Below are positions 24,983 to 32,907 of a stretch of 64,000 nucleotides of DNA, one piece after another (within the stretch, counting starts at the first letter, position 1; each line of letters opens with the position of its first letter). The translations under genes and the position numbers were made by a program. The notes under the pieces were generated by a model. The model was not told the origin of the DNA. It searched no databases and saw only the letters and a list, made by a program, of their open reading frames with translations. This DNA comes from Acidiferrum sp963764675 (GTDB lineage: Bacteria; Acidobacteriota; Terriglobia; Acidiferrales; UBA7541). Location: NCBI GenBank assembly GCA_963764675.1, contig CAVXTQ010000008.1:372001-436000 (forward strand), in the 5' to 3' direction.

Positions 24983-25957
24983 TCAGTTCCTCTCGCAGAA
25001 GCGGCTGACGGCTTCCGCTGTCGCTTGTGGCGATTCGCCTGAGCGGACTCGCCAGGATTCGCAATTTGCAACGGCGCGGATCATTGCCGAGCGCGTTGCT
25101 GAGGCCTCGGGGAGTTCGTCGGGCAGACGCTCAGCGCTGCTCTCGAAGAACTGGCGGGCATCGGCGGCGCTGAACGGCGTAAAGTCGCAACCAGGCTGGG
25201 AAACGCGCTCGAGGAACATAAGCCAGCGCGGGCGCGAATCGGATTTCGACGGGGCTTGGCAAATTTCTTCGGGATCGAGCTCGAAAGCCAGTTCGCCGTT
25301 GAACCATTGCTTTGGAGCTCGCCCTTGCAGCTCGGGGAAATGTTGGATGGCGTCCGGAAGTAGCTTGACAGGGGCGGACATGCCATGAGCGATCAATTCA
25401 TCCGCTTCTTGCGAGATGTACGTCCAGTCGTCGGAGATAAGCGAAAAGCCGCGGCGTGCGAGTGCCACCGATAGCGTCGACTTGCCCGCGCCCGATAACC
25501 CGGCGAGGAGCAAGCCCTGGCCGTCGCGCTCGAGGCAGGCGCTGTGAAGAGGCACGACGCCGACCGTTGTGCCCATCACGCCGACGGTAATGGGCAGCCA
25601 GTGGGAGTTCCAGAATTGCGGGTCACCTGCGGACGCCGCGGAGACGGCGCCGACCACGCGTCTGCGCAAGAGATCGAAAGCAAAAACTTCGTGGGCTCCG
25701 ATGGTGGCAAACACCAGGTGATGGAGGCCGCGAAAAAGCGTTTGAGTTTTCACGTCGCGGTCGCAGGGCAGCGAGGGGTCGAGAAGGATGTCGAGGTCGA
25801 ACGTGCGGCCGGAGCGAGGGCGATTGGAACAGCGCCAGCGCGAAACACCAGCAAGGATTTCTTCGGAATTGGTCGCCAAGGCGCAATGCGCACCCGCGAT
25901 GAGAAGATCTGCGTGTAGCGGCAGCGCCGCCCGATTGATGAGGTGCAGTTTTGTCAC
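24983..25957 (-). CDS. HprK-like serine kinase-related P-loop protein
   Basis: The 324-aa protein has an N-terminal beta-rich domain and a P-loop kinase domain like the catalytic half of HPr kinase: VPLHSACLERDGQG (His138), Walker A GLSGAGKST (153-161) and GFSLISDDWTYI, with the acidic pair at 176-177. It is a member of the HprK-related kinases and is not the PTS regulator itself, as no HPr or PTS gene is near. Start GTG 25957 lies inside the first copy of the 11-bp repeat element. It heads a minus-strand gene series ending in the two-component system. Its target may be a small molecule or peptide modified together with the adjacent nucleotidyltransferase. Confidence 0.85.
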   Translation of the reverse strand: MTKLHLINRAALPLHADLLIAGAHCALATNSEEILAGVSRWRCSNRPRSGRTFDLDILLDPSLPCDRDVKTQTLFRGLHHLVFATIGAHEVFAFDLLRRRVVGAVSAASAGDPQFWNSHWLPITVGVMGTTVGVVPLHSACLERDGQGLLLAGLSGAGKSTLSVALARRGFSLISDDWTYISQEADELIAHGMSAPVKLLPDAIQHFPELQGRAPKQWFNGELAFELDPEEICQAPSKSDSRPRWLMFLERVSQPGCDFTPFSAADARQFFESSAERLPDELPEASATRSAMIRAVANCESWRVRSGESPQATAEAVSRFCERN

Positions 25958-25979
25958 GATAAAGTCACGACCGCGTTGA
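25953..25979 (+). promoter_or_regulatory. 11-bp-spaced GTCAC repeat (site C), HprK side of the divergent promoter
   Basis: GTCAC at 25953 and GTCAC at 25964 are 11 bp apart, with a degenerate third unit (GTTGA) at 25975. The first unit overlaps the proposed GTG start of the HprK-like gene. Together with site D it forms an inverted arrangement of two repeat arrays facing each other across about 45 bp. Confidence 0.6.
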
Positions 25980-26022
25980 CTCTAGCGCGAAAACAGCGCC
26001 TACGCGCATATCGAGGGAACAA

Positions 26023-26049
26023 ATGACAGGTCCGTGACACGTTTGTGAC
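26023..26049 (-). promoter_or_regulatory. 11-bp-spaced GTCAC triple repeat (site D), radical-SAM operon
   Basis: On the plus strand ATGAC (26023), GTGAC (26034) and GTGAC (26045) are each 11 bp apart; on the minus strand they read GTCAC, GTCAC, GTCAT. The flank tttGTCAC is shared with site C. The array lies 57 bp before the first radical-SAM start and is the best-placed candidate operator for the cluster. Confidence 0.65.
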
Positions 26050-26105
26050 AAACCACTGGGGTCCAAACCGTATTTTCGGGGGCGCGAGGGTCATGGACTG
26101 CCCGC

Positions 26106-27611
26106 ATGTCGAAAAAAGTTGTCTTTTTCTTTCCTTCGTTTGCAAGTAGTGACGCGACCGCTCCCCTCGGCCTGCTAGCGGTCGCGACCCCACTGTTGCG
26201 CGCCGGATATTCGATACGACTGATTGACTCCACGATTACACCGAATTACAAGAAGCGAGTGCTGGAGGAAGTGCAGGACGCCTTGTGCCTGGGGATTTCC
26301 CTCGTTACGGGGCCGATGATCCGCGAGACGGTGGAAATCGCGCGAGCGGTGAAAGAATGGAATCCTGACTTCCCGGTGATTCTGGGAGGCTGGCATCCGT
26401 CGTTGCTTCCCAAGCAGACGTTGGAGGCGGATTACATCGACATCGTGGTGAAGGGGCAGGGCGAAGATTCGCTGCTCGATGTGGTGCGGCACCTGGAGAG
26501 CCGGTCGGCGCTCGATTTGGTTCCGGGAATCGGTTTCAAGCGCGACAAGAAATTGATTTTCACGAGCGAACGGCCTTTGCGGCCGATTGTGGATTCTCCG
26601 CCGAAGGCCTATCACATCGCGGATTTCGATGCGTACGAGCGCGTGTGCGGGCGGCGCTGGGCGATGTACATCTCGAGCCTCGCGTGTCCTTACAACTGCT
26701 CGTATTGCACGAACGCAGGAGTCTATGGGCGGAAATGGAACGCGCTTTCGGCAGAACAGTTTGTCGAAGAAACGGTTGACCTGACGCGCCGGTATGGCCT
26801 GGAGCTGCTGTGGGTGGTCGACGACAATTTTCTGGTAGACCTCGACCGGGCGCGGTTGATTGCCGATGGGCTCGTACGCGCGGGAGCCAGCTTTCGGTGG
26901 AGCATCCAGGCCACGACGAACCTCACCTCGCGGCTTAGCGTCGATGATCTGAAGCTCTTGCGGCGTGCCGGGCTACAGCAGATTTGCCACGGCGCGGAGT
27001 CCGGCTCGCAAAAAATGCTGAAGCTAATGAACAAAGGCTTCCAGAACTTCGACACCATCTACGAGACCGCAAGGAGATGCATCGCCGCCGATATTCGGCC
27101 GTCGTTCAACATCATTTTCGCGTATCCCGGCGAGGGGCCGAGCGAGCGGCGGCAAACCATCGATTTCATCATGGATATGTGCCGCCGGCATCCGGGCGCG
27201 GAATTCTGGACCAACATTTTCACTCCGTATCCCGGGGCACCGGTTATGGAGCATGCCGAAGAGTATGGAATCAACGTGCCATCATCTTTCGAGGGGTGGG
27301 CGGACTTTTTTCCGCGATACACGGTGCTGCCTTGGCTGAAGGGCGGCGAACACCGCCGCTTGCAGGTGATGCGCGACTATCTGAGACTGGCGTTCGACAG
27401 ATTTCCTATCAGCGCGGACACGCGCAGCCGTGGCACGCGACTTATTCAGAAATCATTTTCGATTCCCGCGCGTTGGAGACTCGACCACGACGTGTACGCG
27501 CTGCCGGTTGAATTATGGGTCAACGAAAAGCTAAAGCGCAGGACGGCGGCGGCGAAACCCGCGGTGGATGCCAAGCGTTTGGAGCCAGCCACGTCAGGGG
27601 CCGCGTGCTAG
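26106..27611 (+). CDS. Radical SAM protein with B12-binding-like N-terminal domain (1)
   Basis: The 501-aa protein has an N-terminal Rossmann-like cobalamin-binding-type domain (about 1-135: APLGLLAVATPLLRAGYSIR, VILGGWHPSLLPKQT, VVKGQGEDSLL) and a radical-SAM barrel with the cluster motif CPYNCSYC (Cys194, Cys198, Cys201). The cobalamin His motif DxHxxG is absent, as in many members of this class, so cobalamin use is uncertain. It contains the barrel element HGAESGSQKMLKLMNKGF found in this superfamily. Closely resembles the next gene in length and order of motifs, implying duplication. It is first in a series of tightly packed plus-strand genes. Reaction unknown; methylation, ring or C-C bond chemistry on a lipid or small molecule is typical. 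Confidence 0.92.
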   Translation: MSKKVVFFFPSFASSDATAPLGLLAVATPLLRAGYSIRLIDSTITPNYKKRVLEEVQDALCLGISLVTGPMIRETVEIARAVKEWNPDFPVILGGWHPSLLPKQTLEADYIDIVVKGQGEDSLLDVVRHLESRSALDLVPGIGFKRDKKLIFTSERPLRPIVDSPPKAYHIADFDAYERVCGRRWAMYISSLACPYNCSYCTNAGVYGRKWNALSAEQFVEETVDLTRRYGLELLWVVDDNFLVDLDRARLIADGLVRAGASFRWSIQATTNLTSRLSVDDLKLLRRAGLQQICHGAESGSQKMLKLMNKGFQNFDTIYETARRCIAADIRPSFNIIFAYPGEGPSERRQTIDFIMDMCRRHPGAEFWTNIFTPYPGAPVMEHAEEYGINVPSSFEGWADFFPRYTVLPWLKGGEHRRLQVMRDYLRLAFDRFPISADTRSRGTRLIQKSFSIPARWRLDHDVYALPVELWVNEKLKRRTAAAKPAVDAKRLEPATSGAAC

Positions 27612-29107
27612 CGAAGCCCAAAGTCGTCCTGTTCTATCCCGCCTACGACGGTCCGCCGCTCAGCGCGCCCCTTTGTCTGCTGAGCCTGGCCTCGCCGCTG
27701 CTGGAAGCAGGATTCGATGTGCGCATCATCGATGCGGCGATCGTTCCCGATTGGGAGTCGCGGCTGCTGCGTGAAGTTCAGGGTGCGCTTTGCCTAGGTA
27801 TTTCCGTGCTGACTGGCCCGATGATTCGTGGCGCGATGCGCATGGCCAAGCTGGTCAAACATACGAGTCCCGAAGTTCCAGTGATTTTCGGAGGGTGGCA
27901 TCCTAGCTTGCTGCCGGGCCAAACGCTGAGCGAGTACTACGTTGATGCCGTTGTGCGAGGACAGGGCGAACTCACGCTGCTGGAGATCGCGCAGCGCTTG
28001 GCCGAGAACAAGCCGTTCAACGACGTTCAGGGCGTTTCCTCCAAACCCTTCGGCTTGACGCAGCATTCGCCTGAGCGGCGTACCGCGTTGCTGGACGATC
28101 TGCCGATGGCCGCGTTCCATTTGATCGATTTCGACGCTTACGAACGCTCGTGCGGGGCGCGCAAACTCGCGTACGCGACGAGCGTAGGCTGTCCCTATGC
28201 CTGCAACTACTGCACCGACATGGTCTTCTACAAGCGCAAGTTCAACGCGCTGGCCGCGGATCGTGTCGTCAGCGAGGTTACCGGTCTCGTCGATAGATAC
28301 CGAATTCAAGAAGTCGCCATGCTGGATTCCAATCTTCCCGTGGATTGGCGGCGGGCCGTCGAGATCGCGCAAGGTTTCCTCGATTCCGGACTCCATTTCA
28401 ACTGGACTTTTCAGGCGTCCACCGATTTCCTTTGCCGCATGAGCGACGACGAAGTGCGGATGCTGGGGGCGAGTGGCGTCTCCCACATGGGTTTTGGCAC
28501 GGAATCGACTTCGGCCGACGTCTTGAAGTTGATGAACAAGCGCCACCAGCACCTCAACGAGATGTATGACACCGCGCGGAAGGCCGCGCTTGGCGGAATT
28601 CACGTGACGTTCAACTTGATTTTTGGCTATCCGGGCGAGACGGAAGCCAACCGCGTGGAAACCCTTCGCACCATGAGCGATATCGCCCGCCAATTCTGGA
28701 ACGTGAGTTTCTCGCCGAATGTTTTCACGCCGTATCCTGGGATTCCAATTTGGCCGCAACTCCGCGAAATGGGAATGCGGGAACCGCAGTCCTTGCGGGA
28801 GTGGGTCGAGCTTCCGCTCGGCAAGAGCGTTCTCCCCTGGTTGCAAGGCGAAGAGTTGGCACGGTTGCGCCGAATGCTGGAGTTCTTTTTGCTGAACAAT
28901 CAGCTGCGCAAGGCGACGACGAATCACCCCGGGCTGCGCCAGGGTGTGCGCCGCGCGCTCGGCGCTCCGCTCCGGTGGCGGATTCGAGCCAACAAATACT
29001 CGTTTCCGTGGGAATTATGGGTGGCGCGTTCTTTCGAGCGCATCGTGACGCGCCGATCTCTGCTTACAGGGCAACCGCTGAGCACGGAGGTCAGCGAGGT
29101 TTGCTGA
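27605..29107 (+). CDS. Radical SAM protein with B12-binding-like N-terminal domain (2)
   Basis: The 500-aa protein is paralogous to the preceding one: FGGWHPSLLPGQTLSEYYVD, VVRGQGELTLLEI, and the cluster motif CPYACNYC (Cys196, Cys200, Cys203). FGTESTSADVLKLMNKRH corresponds to the ESGS element of the barrel, with T replacing G and A replacing Q. I start at the GTG at 27605, which overlaps the previous stop (GTGCTAG) and gives the same N-terminus and length as its paralogue; a longer frame begins inside the upstream gene. DxHxxG is absent. The C-terminal 100 residues are basic and may bind the membrane surface or a partner. Confidence 0.92.
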   Translation: MLAKPKVVLFYPAYDGPPLSAPLCLLSLASPLLEAGFDVRIIDAAIVPDWESRLLREVQGALCLGISVLTGPMIRGAMRMAKLVKHTSPEVPVIFGGWHPSLLPGQTLSEYYVDAVVRGQGELTLLEIAQRLAENKPFNDVQGVSSKPFGLTQHSPERRTALLDDLPMAAFHLIDFDAYERSCGARKLAYATSVGCPYACNYCTDMVFYKRKFNALAADRVVSEVTGLVDRYRIQEVAMLDSNLPVDWRRAVEIAQGFLDSGLHFNWTFQASTDFLCRMSDDEVRMLGASGVSHMGFGTESTSADVLKLMNKRHQHLNEMYDTARKAALGGIHVTFNLIFGYPGETEANRVETLRTMSDIARQFWNVSFSPNVFTPYPGIPIWPQLREMGMREPQSLREWVELPLGKSVLPWLQGEELARLRRMLEFFLLNNQLRKATTNHPGLRQGVRRALGAPLRWRIRANKYSFPWELWVARSFERIVTRRSLLTGQPLSTEVSEVC

Positions 29108-29149
29108 GCTTAGCGCCAACCCGGACGAAAGTTTCCGTAGGAAGATGCC

Positions 29150-30673
29150 GTGGCTGACGTTCTTCTAACGCATTCCTATCACTTGCCGTACGACCGCAAA
29201 CAAGTGCGGAAGATGCAGCCGTACCCGCCGCTCGGCACTCTGTATGCGGCTGCGGTGCTGCGGCAGCACCAGATCTCGGTCGGTGTGTTCGACGCTATGT
29301 TGCAGGAGCCGGAGCCGGGCTTCCGCGAAGCGTTGCACGTGCATCGCCCCAAGATCGTGACGATCTATGAGGACGATTTCAACTTTCTGACGAAGATGTG
29401 CTTGACGCGAATGCGTGGGGTGGCGTTCCAGATGATTGACGACGCGCGTAGTGCGGGCGCGCACGTGATCGTGCATGGATCGGATGCCACGGACCACGCC
29501 GTCGAGTACCTGCGCCAGGGATGTGAGTTCGTATTGATCGGGGAAGCCGAGCAGGCGCTACTTCAAGTGGTGCGAGCGATCCGTGATGGCCGTGACGCGT
29601 CCAGCATCCCCGGAGTGGCCTGGCTAAGGCGCTCGAACTCCGCTGACGTTTTAGAGAAGCAACCGCCTGCCGCCACCAGTCCATTTGCGGGCTTTCCGCC
29701 TCCCGCCCGCGATTTGATCGACATGAAGCCTTACCGAGACGCGTGGCTCGCCGCGCATGGAACGTTTTCACTGAATTTGATCGCGAGCCGCGGATGCCCG
29801 TTCCGGTGCAACTGGTGCGCCAAGCCGATCTTTGGCGACAGCTTTCATGCGCGACCAGCGGATGAGGTCGCCGAAGAGATTCGCGATCTGCGGGAACGCT
29901 ACGGCGCCGATCATCTTTGGTTTGCAGACGATATCTTCGCTTTGAACCGTCATTGGACACAGCAATTTGCGCGCGAAGTGAGGAAAAGGAATTGCCGGGT
30001 TCCGTTCAAGATTCAGGCACGAGCCGATCTGTTGACGGCGGATACCGTGCGTGCGCTGAGAGATGCGGGATGCGCCGAAGTGTGGATGGGCGTGGAATCC
30101 GGCTCGCAAAAGATTCTCGACGCGATGGACAAGGGGCTACTCGTTGAAGAAGTCGTTTCCGCGCGCGAGGAATTACAACGGGAAGGCATCCGGGCCTGTT
30201 ACTTCCTCCAGTTCGGCTACCCTGGTGAGAATTGGCAGGACATTCAAAAAACCGTCGCGCTGGTCCGCGAGACACGGCCCGACGACGTCGGGGTCTCATT
30301 TTCTTACCCGTTGCCGAACACTCGGTTCTACGAGCGCGTGCGCCAGCAACTTGGCTCGAAGCAGAACTGGTCGGACAGCGACGATCTTTGCGTTATGTTC
30401 AAGGGCGCCTACACGGATACGTTTTATCGCGCCGTTCGTGACGCGTTGCACGCGGAAGTCGATTCGTGGAAGCCGGCCGCCGGCGCCGTGCAAGTGGAGC
30501 AGTTCGACGGCGAGCAAGTATGGACGCAGGTGGAGTTGCTCGAACCGGCCAGCCGCAACCCGGACGCAACCGAACTTCCTGAGCTGGAAACAGCTTCGGC
30601 CTATTCCGGGTCGCAGCCGCGCTCTACCTTCGTTTCGGTGCGCCGCCTGGCGGCTTCCGCTGGAGAGGCCTAA
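29150..30673 (+). CDS. Radical SAM protein with B12-binding-like N-terminal domain (3)
   Basis: The 507-aa protein starts at a GTG with AGGAAG seven bases before it. The N-domain (MQPYPPLGTLYAAAVLRQHQ; FVLIGEAEQALLQV) is B12-binding-like, with TIYEDDFNFLTK replacing the usual strand end. The radical-SAM cluster motif is CPFRCNWC (Cys216, Cys220, Cys223), and the barrel carries WMGVESGSQKILDAMDKG. It pairs with the next gene, whose opening (MADLLLTHGY) parallels its own (MADVLLTHSY). A variable C-terminal tail of about 60 residues follows the barrel. Substrate unknown. Confidence 0.92.
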   Translation: MADVLLTHSYHLPYDRKQVRKMQPYPPLGTLYAAAVLRQHQISVGVFDAMLQEPEPGFREALHVHRPKIVTIYEDDFNFLTKMCLTRMRGVAFQMIDDARSAGAHVIVHGSDATDHAVEYLRQGCEFVLIGEAEQALLQVVRAIRDGRDASSIPGVAWLRRSNSADVLEKQPPAATSPFAGFPPPARDLIDMKPYRDAWLAAHGTFSLNLIASRGCPFRCNWCAKPIFGDSFHARPADEVAEEIRDLRERYGADHLWFADDIFALNRHWTQQFAREVRKRNCRVPFKIQARADLLTADTVRALRDAGCAEVWMGVESGSQKILDAMDKGLLVEEVVSAREELQREGIRACYFLQFGYPGENWQDIQKTVALVRETRPDDVGVSFSYPLPNTRFYERVRQQLGSKQNWSDSDDLCVMFKGAYTDTFYRAVRDALHAEVDSWKPAAGAVQVEQFDGEQVWTQVELLEPASRNPDATELPELETASAYSGSQPRSTFVSVRRLAASAGEA

Positions 30674-32068
30674 ATGGCCGACCTCCTTCTAACCCACGGG
30701 TATTTCCTGTACGAAGACCCGAAAGAATTGAAGATCATGAAGCCCTACGTACCGCTGGGCATTCTTTACATCTGTTCACATTTGCGGAGCAAAGGCTTCG
30801 ATGTGGACGTGTTTGATTCCACGTTTTCTAGCTTGCAGGAGCTGACCCGTCATTTGCAGAGCGAAACTCCCTCAGTGTTGGGCGTTTACGCTAATTTGAT
30901 GACGCGCAAGCGGGTCGTCGAAATCGTACGGATCGCGCGCGACGCGGGTTGGAAGACGATCGTCGGCGGTCCGGAGCCAGGCGCTTACGTCCGCGAGTAT
31001 TTGGACGCAGGGGCTGACGTCGTGGTCATCGGCGAAGGCGAGATCACCATCGAGGAGCTTCTTCCTGCGTTGCGCGAAAATTCCGAAGCCGCTCTTGCGA
31101 AAGTAGACGGGATTGCGTTCCTGGGTGAGAGCGGGCAGATCCATCAAACCACTCCCCGCGAACAAATCGCGGACCTGGACGCGCAGCCATGGCCGGCGCG
31201 CGACGCGATCGATGTGATGCGCTACGTGCGTACGTGGCGTGACGCCCACGGCCAGGGCTCGCTCTCGTTCATCACCGCGCGCGGATGTCCTTATAGGTGC
31301 CGATGGTGCAGTCATCAGGTATTTGGCATGACGCACCGGCGCCGCAAGCCTCACGCCGTCGTAGACGAAGTAGAGTGGCTTCTTTCCACCTATCAGCCGG
31401 ACATGGTGTGGATTGCCGACGATGTGTTCACCATTCACCACGGCTGGCTGCGCCAATACACCGCGGAAATGCGGCGGCGCGGATTGCGGATTCCTTTTGA
31501 GTGTATTTCCCGCGCGGATCGCTTGAACGACGAAGTCGTTGATTTGCTGGCCGAACTCGGTTGCTTCCGCGTGTGGATCGGCTCTGAGAGCGGCTCGCAG
31601 CGAATCCTCAACGCCATGGAACGCGGCGTTACCGTTGAACAAGTGCAGTCCGCTGTGGCTACCTGCAAGACGCGCGGCATCCAGAGCGGGATGTTCCTGA
31701 TGTGGGGGTATGACGGCGAAGAGTTGCAGGATATCGAAGCGACCATCGAGCATGTGAAGCGCTCCGATCCGGATATTTTCTTCACCACGATCGCATATCC
31801 CATCAAGGGGACGCCGTACTATCAGCGCGTGGCGGATTCGCTAGTGCAGCTGAAGCCGTGGGGCGAAACCTCCGACAGGGAAATCACGCTGCGCGGACGG
31901 CGCCCGGCGCGATTCTACGAGTTTGCGGACCGGCTGCTGCGCGACGAAGTGCAGCTCGCGCGGTTGCAGCGCGGCGTCGCGCAGGATTCCGCAGAACTAG
32001 AGTTGCGGATGCGGATTCAGGTCGCGCGGGAAGGCTTGTACTCCTCGGTTCAGGCGGTGGAGGCATGA
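30674..32068 (+). CDS. Radical SAM protein with B12-binding-like N-terminal domain (4)
   Basis: The 464-aa protein starts at an ATG abutting the previous stop, with GGAGAGG upstream. Its N-domain has VPLGILYICSHLRSKGFDVD, TIVGGPEPGAYVREYLDAGA and VVIGEGEITIEEL; the cluster motif is CPYRCRWC (Cys205, Cys209, Cys212); the barrel has WIGSESGSQRILNAMERG. It is a paralogue of the preceding gene. The stop overlaps the ATG of the methyltransferase by four bases (ATGA), which implies coupled translation and possibly sequential action on one substrate. Confidence 0.92.
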   Translation: MADLLLTHGYFLYEDPKELKIMKPYVPLGILYICSHLRSKGFDVDVFDSTFSSLQELTRHLQSETPSVLGVYANLMTRKRVVEIVRIARDAGWKTIVGGPEPGAYVREYLDAGADVVVIGEGEITIEELLPALRENSEAALAKVDGIAFLGESGQIHQTTPREQIADLDAQPWPARDAIDVMRYVRTWRDAHGQGSLSFITARGCPYRCRWCSHQVFGMTHRRRKPHAVVDEVEWLLSTYQPDMVWIADDVFTIHHGWLRQYTAEMRRRGLRIPFECISRADRLNDEVVDLLAELGCFRVWIGSESGSQRILNAMERGVTVEQVQSAVATCKTRGIQSGMFLMWGYDGEELQDIEATIEHVKRSDPDIFFTTIAYPIKGTPYYQRVADSLVQLKPWGETSDREITLRGRRPARFYEFADRLLRDEVQLARLQRGVAQDSAELELRMRIQVAREGLYSSVQAVEA

Positions 32069-32895
32069 CGCAGGCCGCGGCATTCGAGGTGCCGCAAGCT
32101 TCGGTCGCATTCGACCGAATGGCAGGCTCGTATGATGCGGTGTTCACGGAGTCGGCGATCGGAAGAGCGCAGCGCGGCGTAGTGTGGGATGCGCTGAAGC
32201 GCGCATTTCGGTCCGGGGATCGCGTTTTGGAGCTGAATTGCGGCACCGGAGAGGACGCCCTGTTCCTGGCGAGCCGCGGAATCTCCGTGATGGCCTGCGA
32301 TGCTTCCGCTGGAATGATCGAAGTTGCGGAGCGCCGCAAATCGATGCAATCTTTGGACCTTCCTCTCCAATTTCGAGTTCTGCGAAACGAGGATTTGGCG
32401 CTTCTCGCGGCCGCACCTTGTTTTGATGGTGCGCTTTCGGATTTCTCGGGTCTCAATTGCGTGGAAGATCCCCGGCAAGTCGCGCTGGATCTGGGAAGGC
32501 TTGTCAAAGCTGGGGGCTCGGCGCTGATCTGCATTTCTACACGAGTCTGTCTGTGGGAGATCGTTTGGTATGGCGCGCGAGGAAATTTCAAAAAAGCGTT
32601 CCGGCGCGTTCACGGCCGCACCATTGCTCGGCTCGATGGCATTTCTGTACCGGTGTGGTACCCGACGATCCGCCGCATGCGCCAAGTATTCTCGCCGTGG
32701 TTTCGGTTGCGCTCCGTTCGCGCGGTCGGCTTGTTCGTTCCGCCGTCTTATGTCGAATCGTGGGTCCGCAAACACAGGCGCGTTCTCGCCGCATTGGAAG
32801 CGATGGACCGAATCTTCGCGGCGTGGCCGCTTCTTCGTGGCACCGGCGATCACGTTCTACTGGAATTTACGCGGCTTTCGAGCCAGGGCAGTTGA
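32065..32895 (+). CDS. Class I SAM-dependent methyltransferase (radical-SAM cluster)
   Basis: The 276-aa product has a methyltransferase core: VLELNCGTGEDALFLASRGI (motif I, 54-73), VMACDASAGMIEVA with the ribose-binding Asp, and FDGALSDFSGLNCVED after it. An extended C-terminal region (about 180-276) with basic and aromatic residues resembles lipid- or sugar-modifying members. Start ATG 32065 is coupled to the upstream radical-SAM gene by ATGA overlap; a longer frame upstream is read-through of that gene. Its embedding in the cluster indicates a tailoring methylation; the acceptor is unknown. Confidence 0.87.
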   Translation: MTQAAAFEVPQASVAFDRMAGSYDAVFTESAIGRAQRGVVWDALKRAFRSGDRVLELNCGTGEDALFLASRGISVMACDASAGMIEVAERRKSMQSLDLPLQFRVLRNEDLALLAAAPCFDGALSDFSGLNCVEDPRQVALDLGRLVKAGGSALICISTRVCLWEIVWYGARGNFKKAFRRVHGRTIARLDGISVPVWYPTIRRMRQVFSPWFRLRSVRAVGLFVPPSYVESWVRKHRRVLAALEAMDRIFAAWPLLRGTGDHVLLEFTRLSSQGS

Positions 32896-32907
32896 GGTGA
32901 AGATGCG

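Noticed and set aside
27794..28927. Long open frame on the minus strand (377 codons)
   Set aside because: It is antisense to a clear radical SAM protein, is Arg/His/Gln-rich with no domain or ribosome binding site, and is explained by GC-biased third positions.
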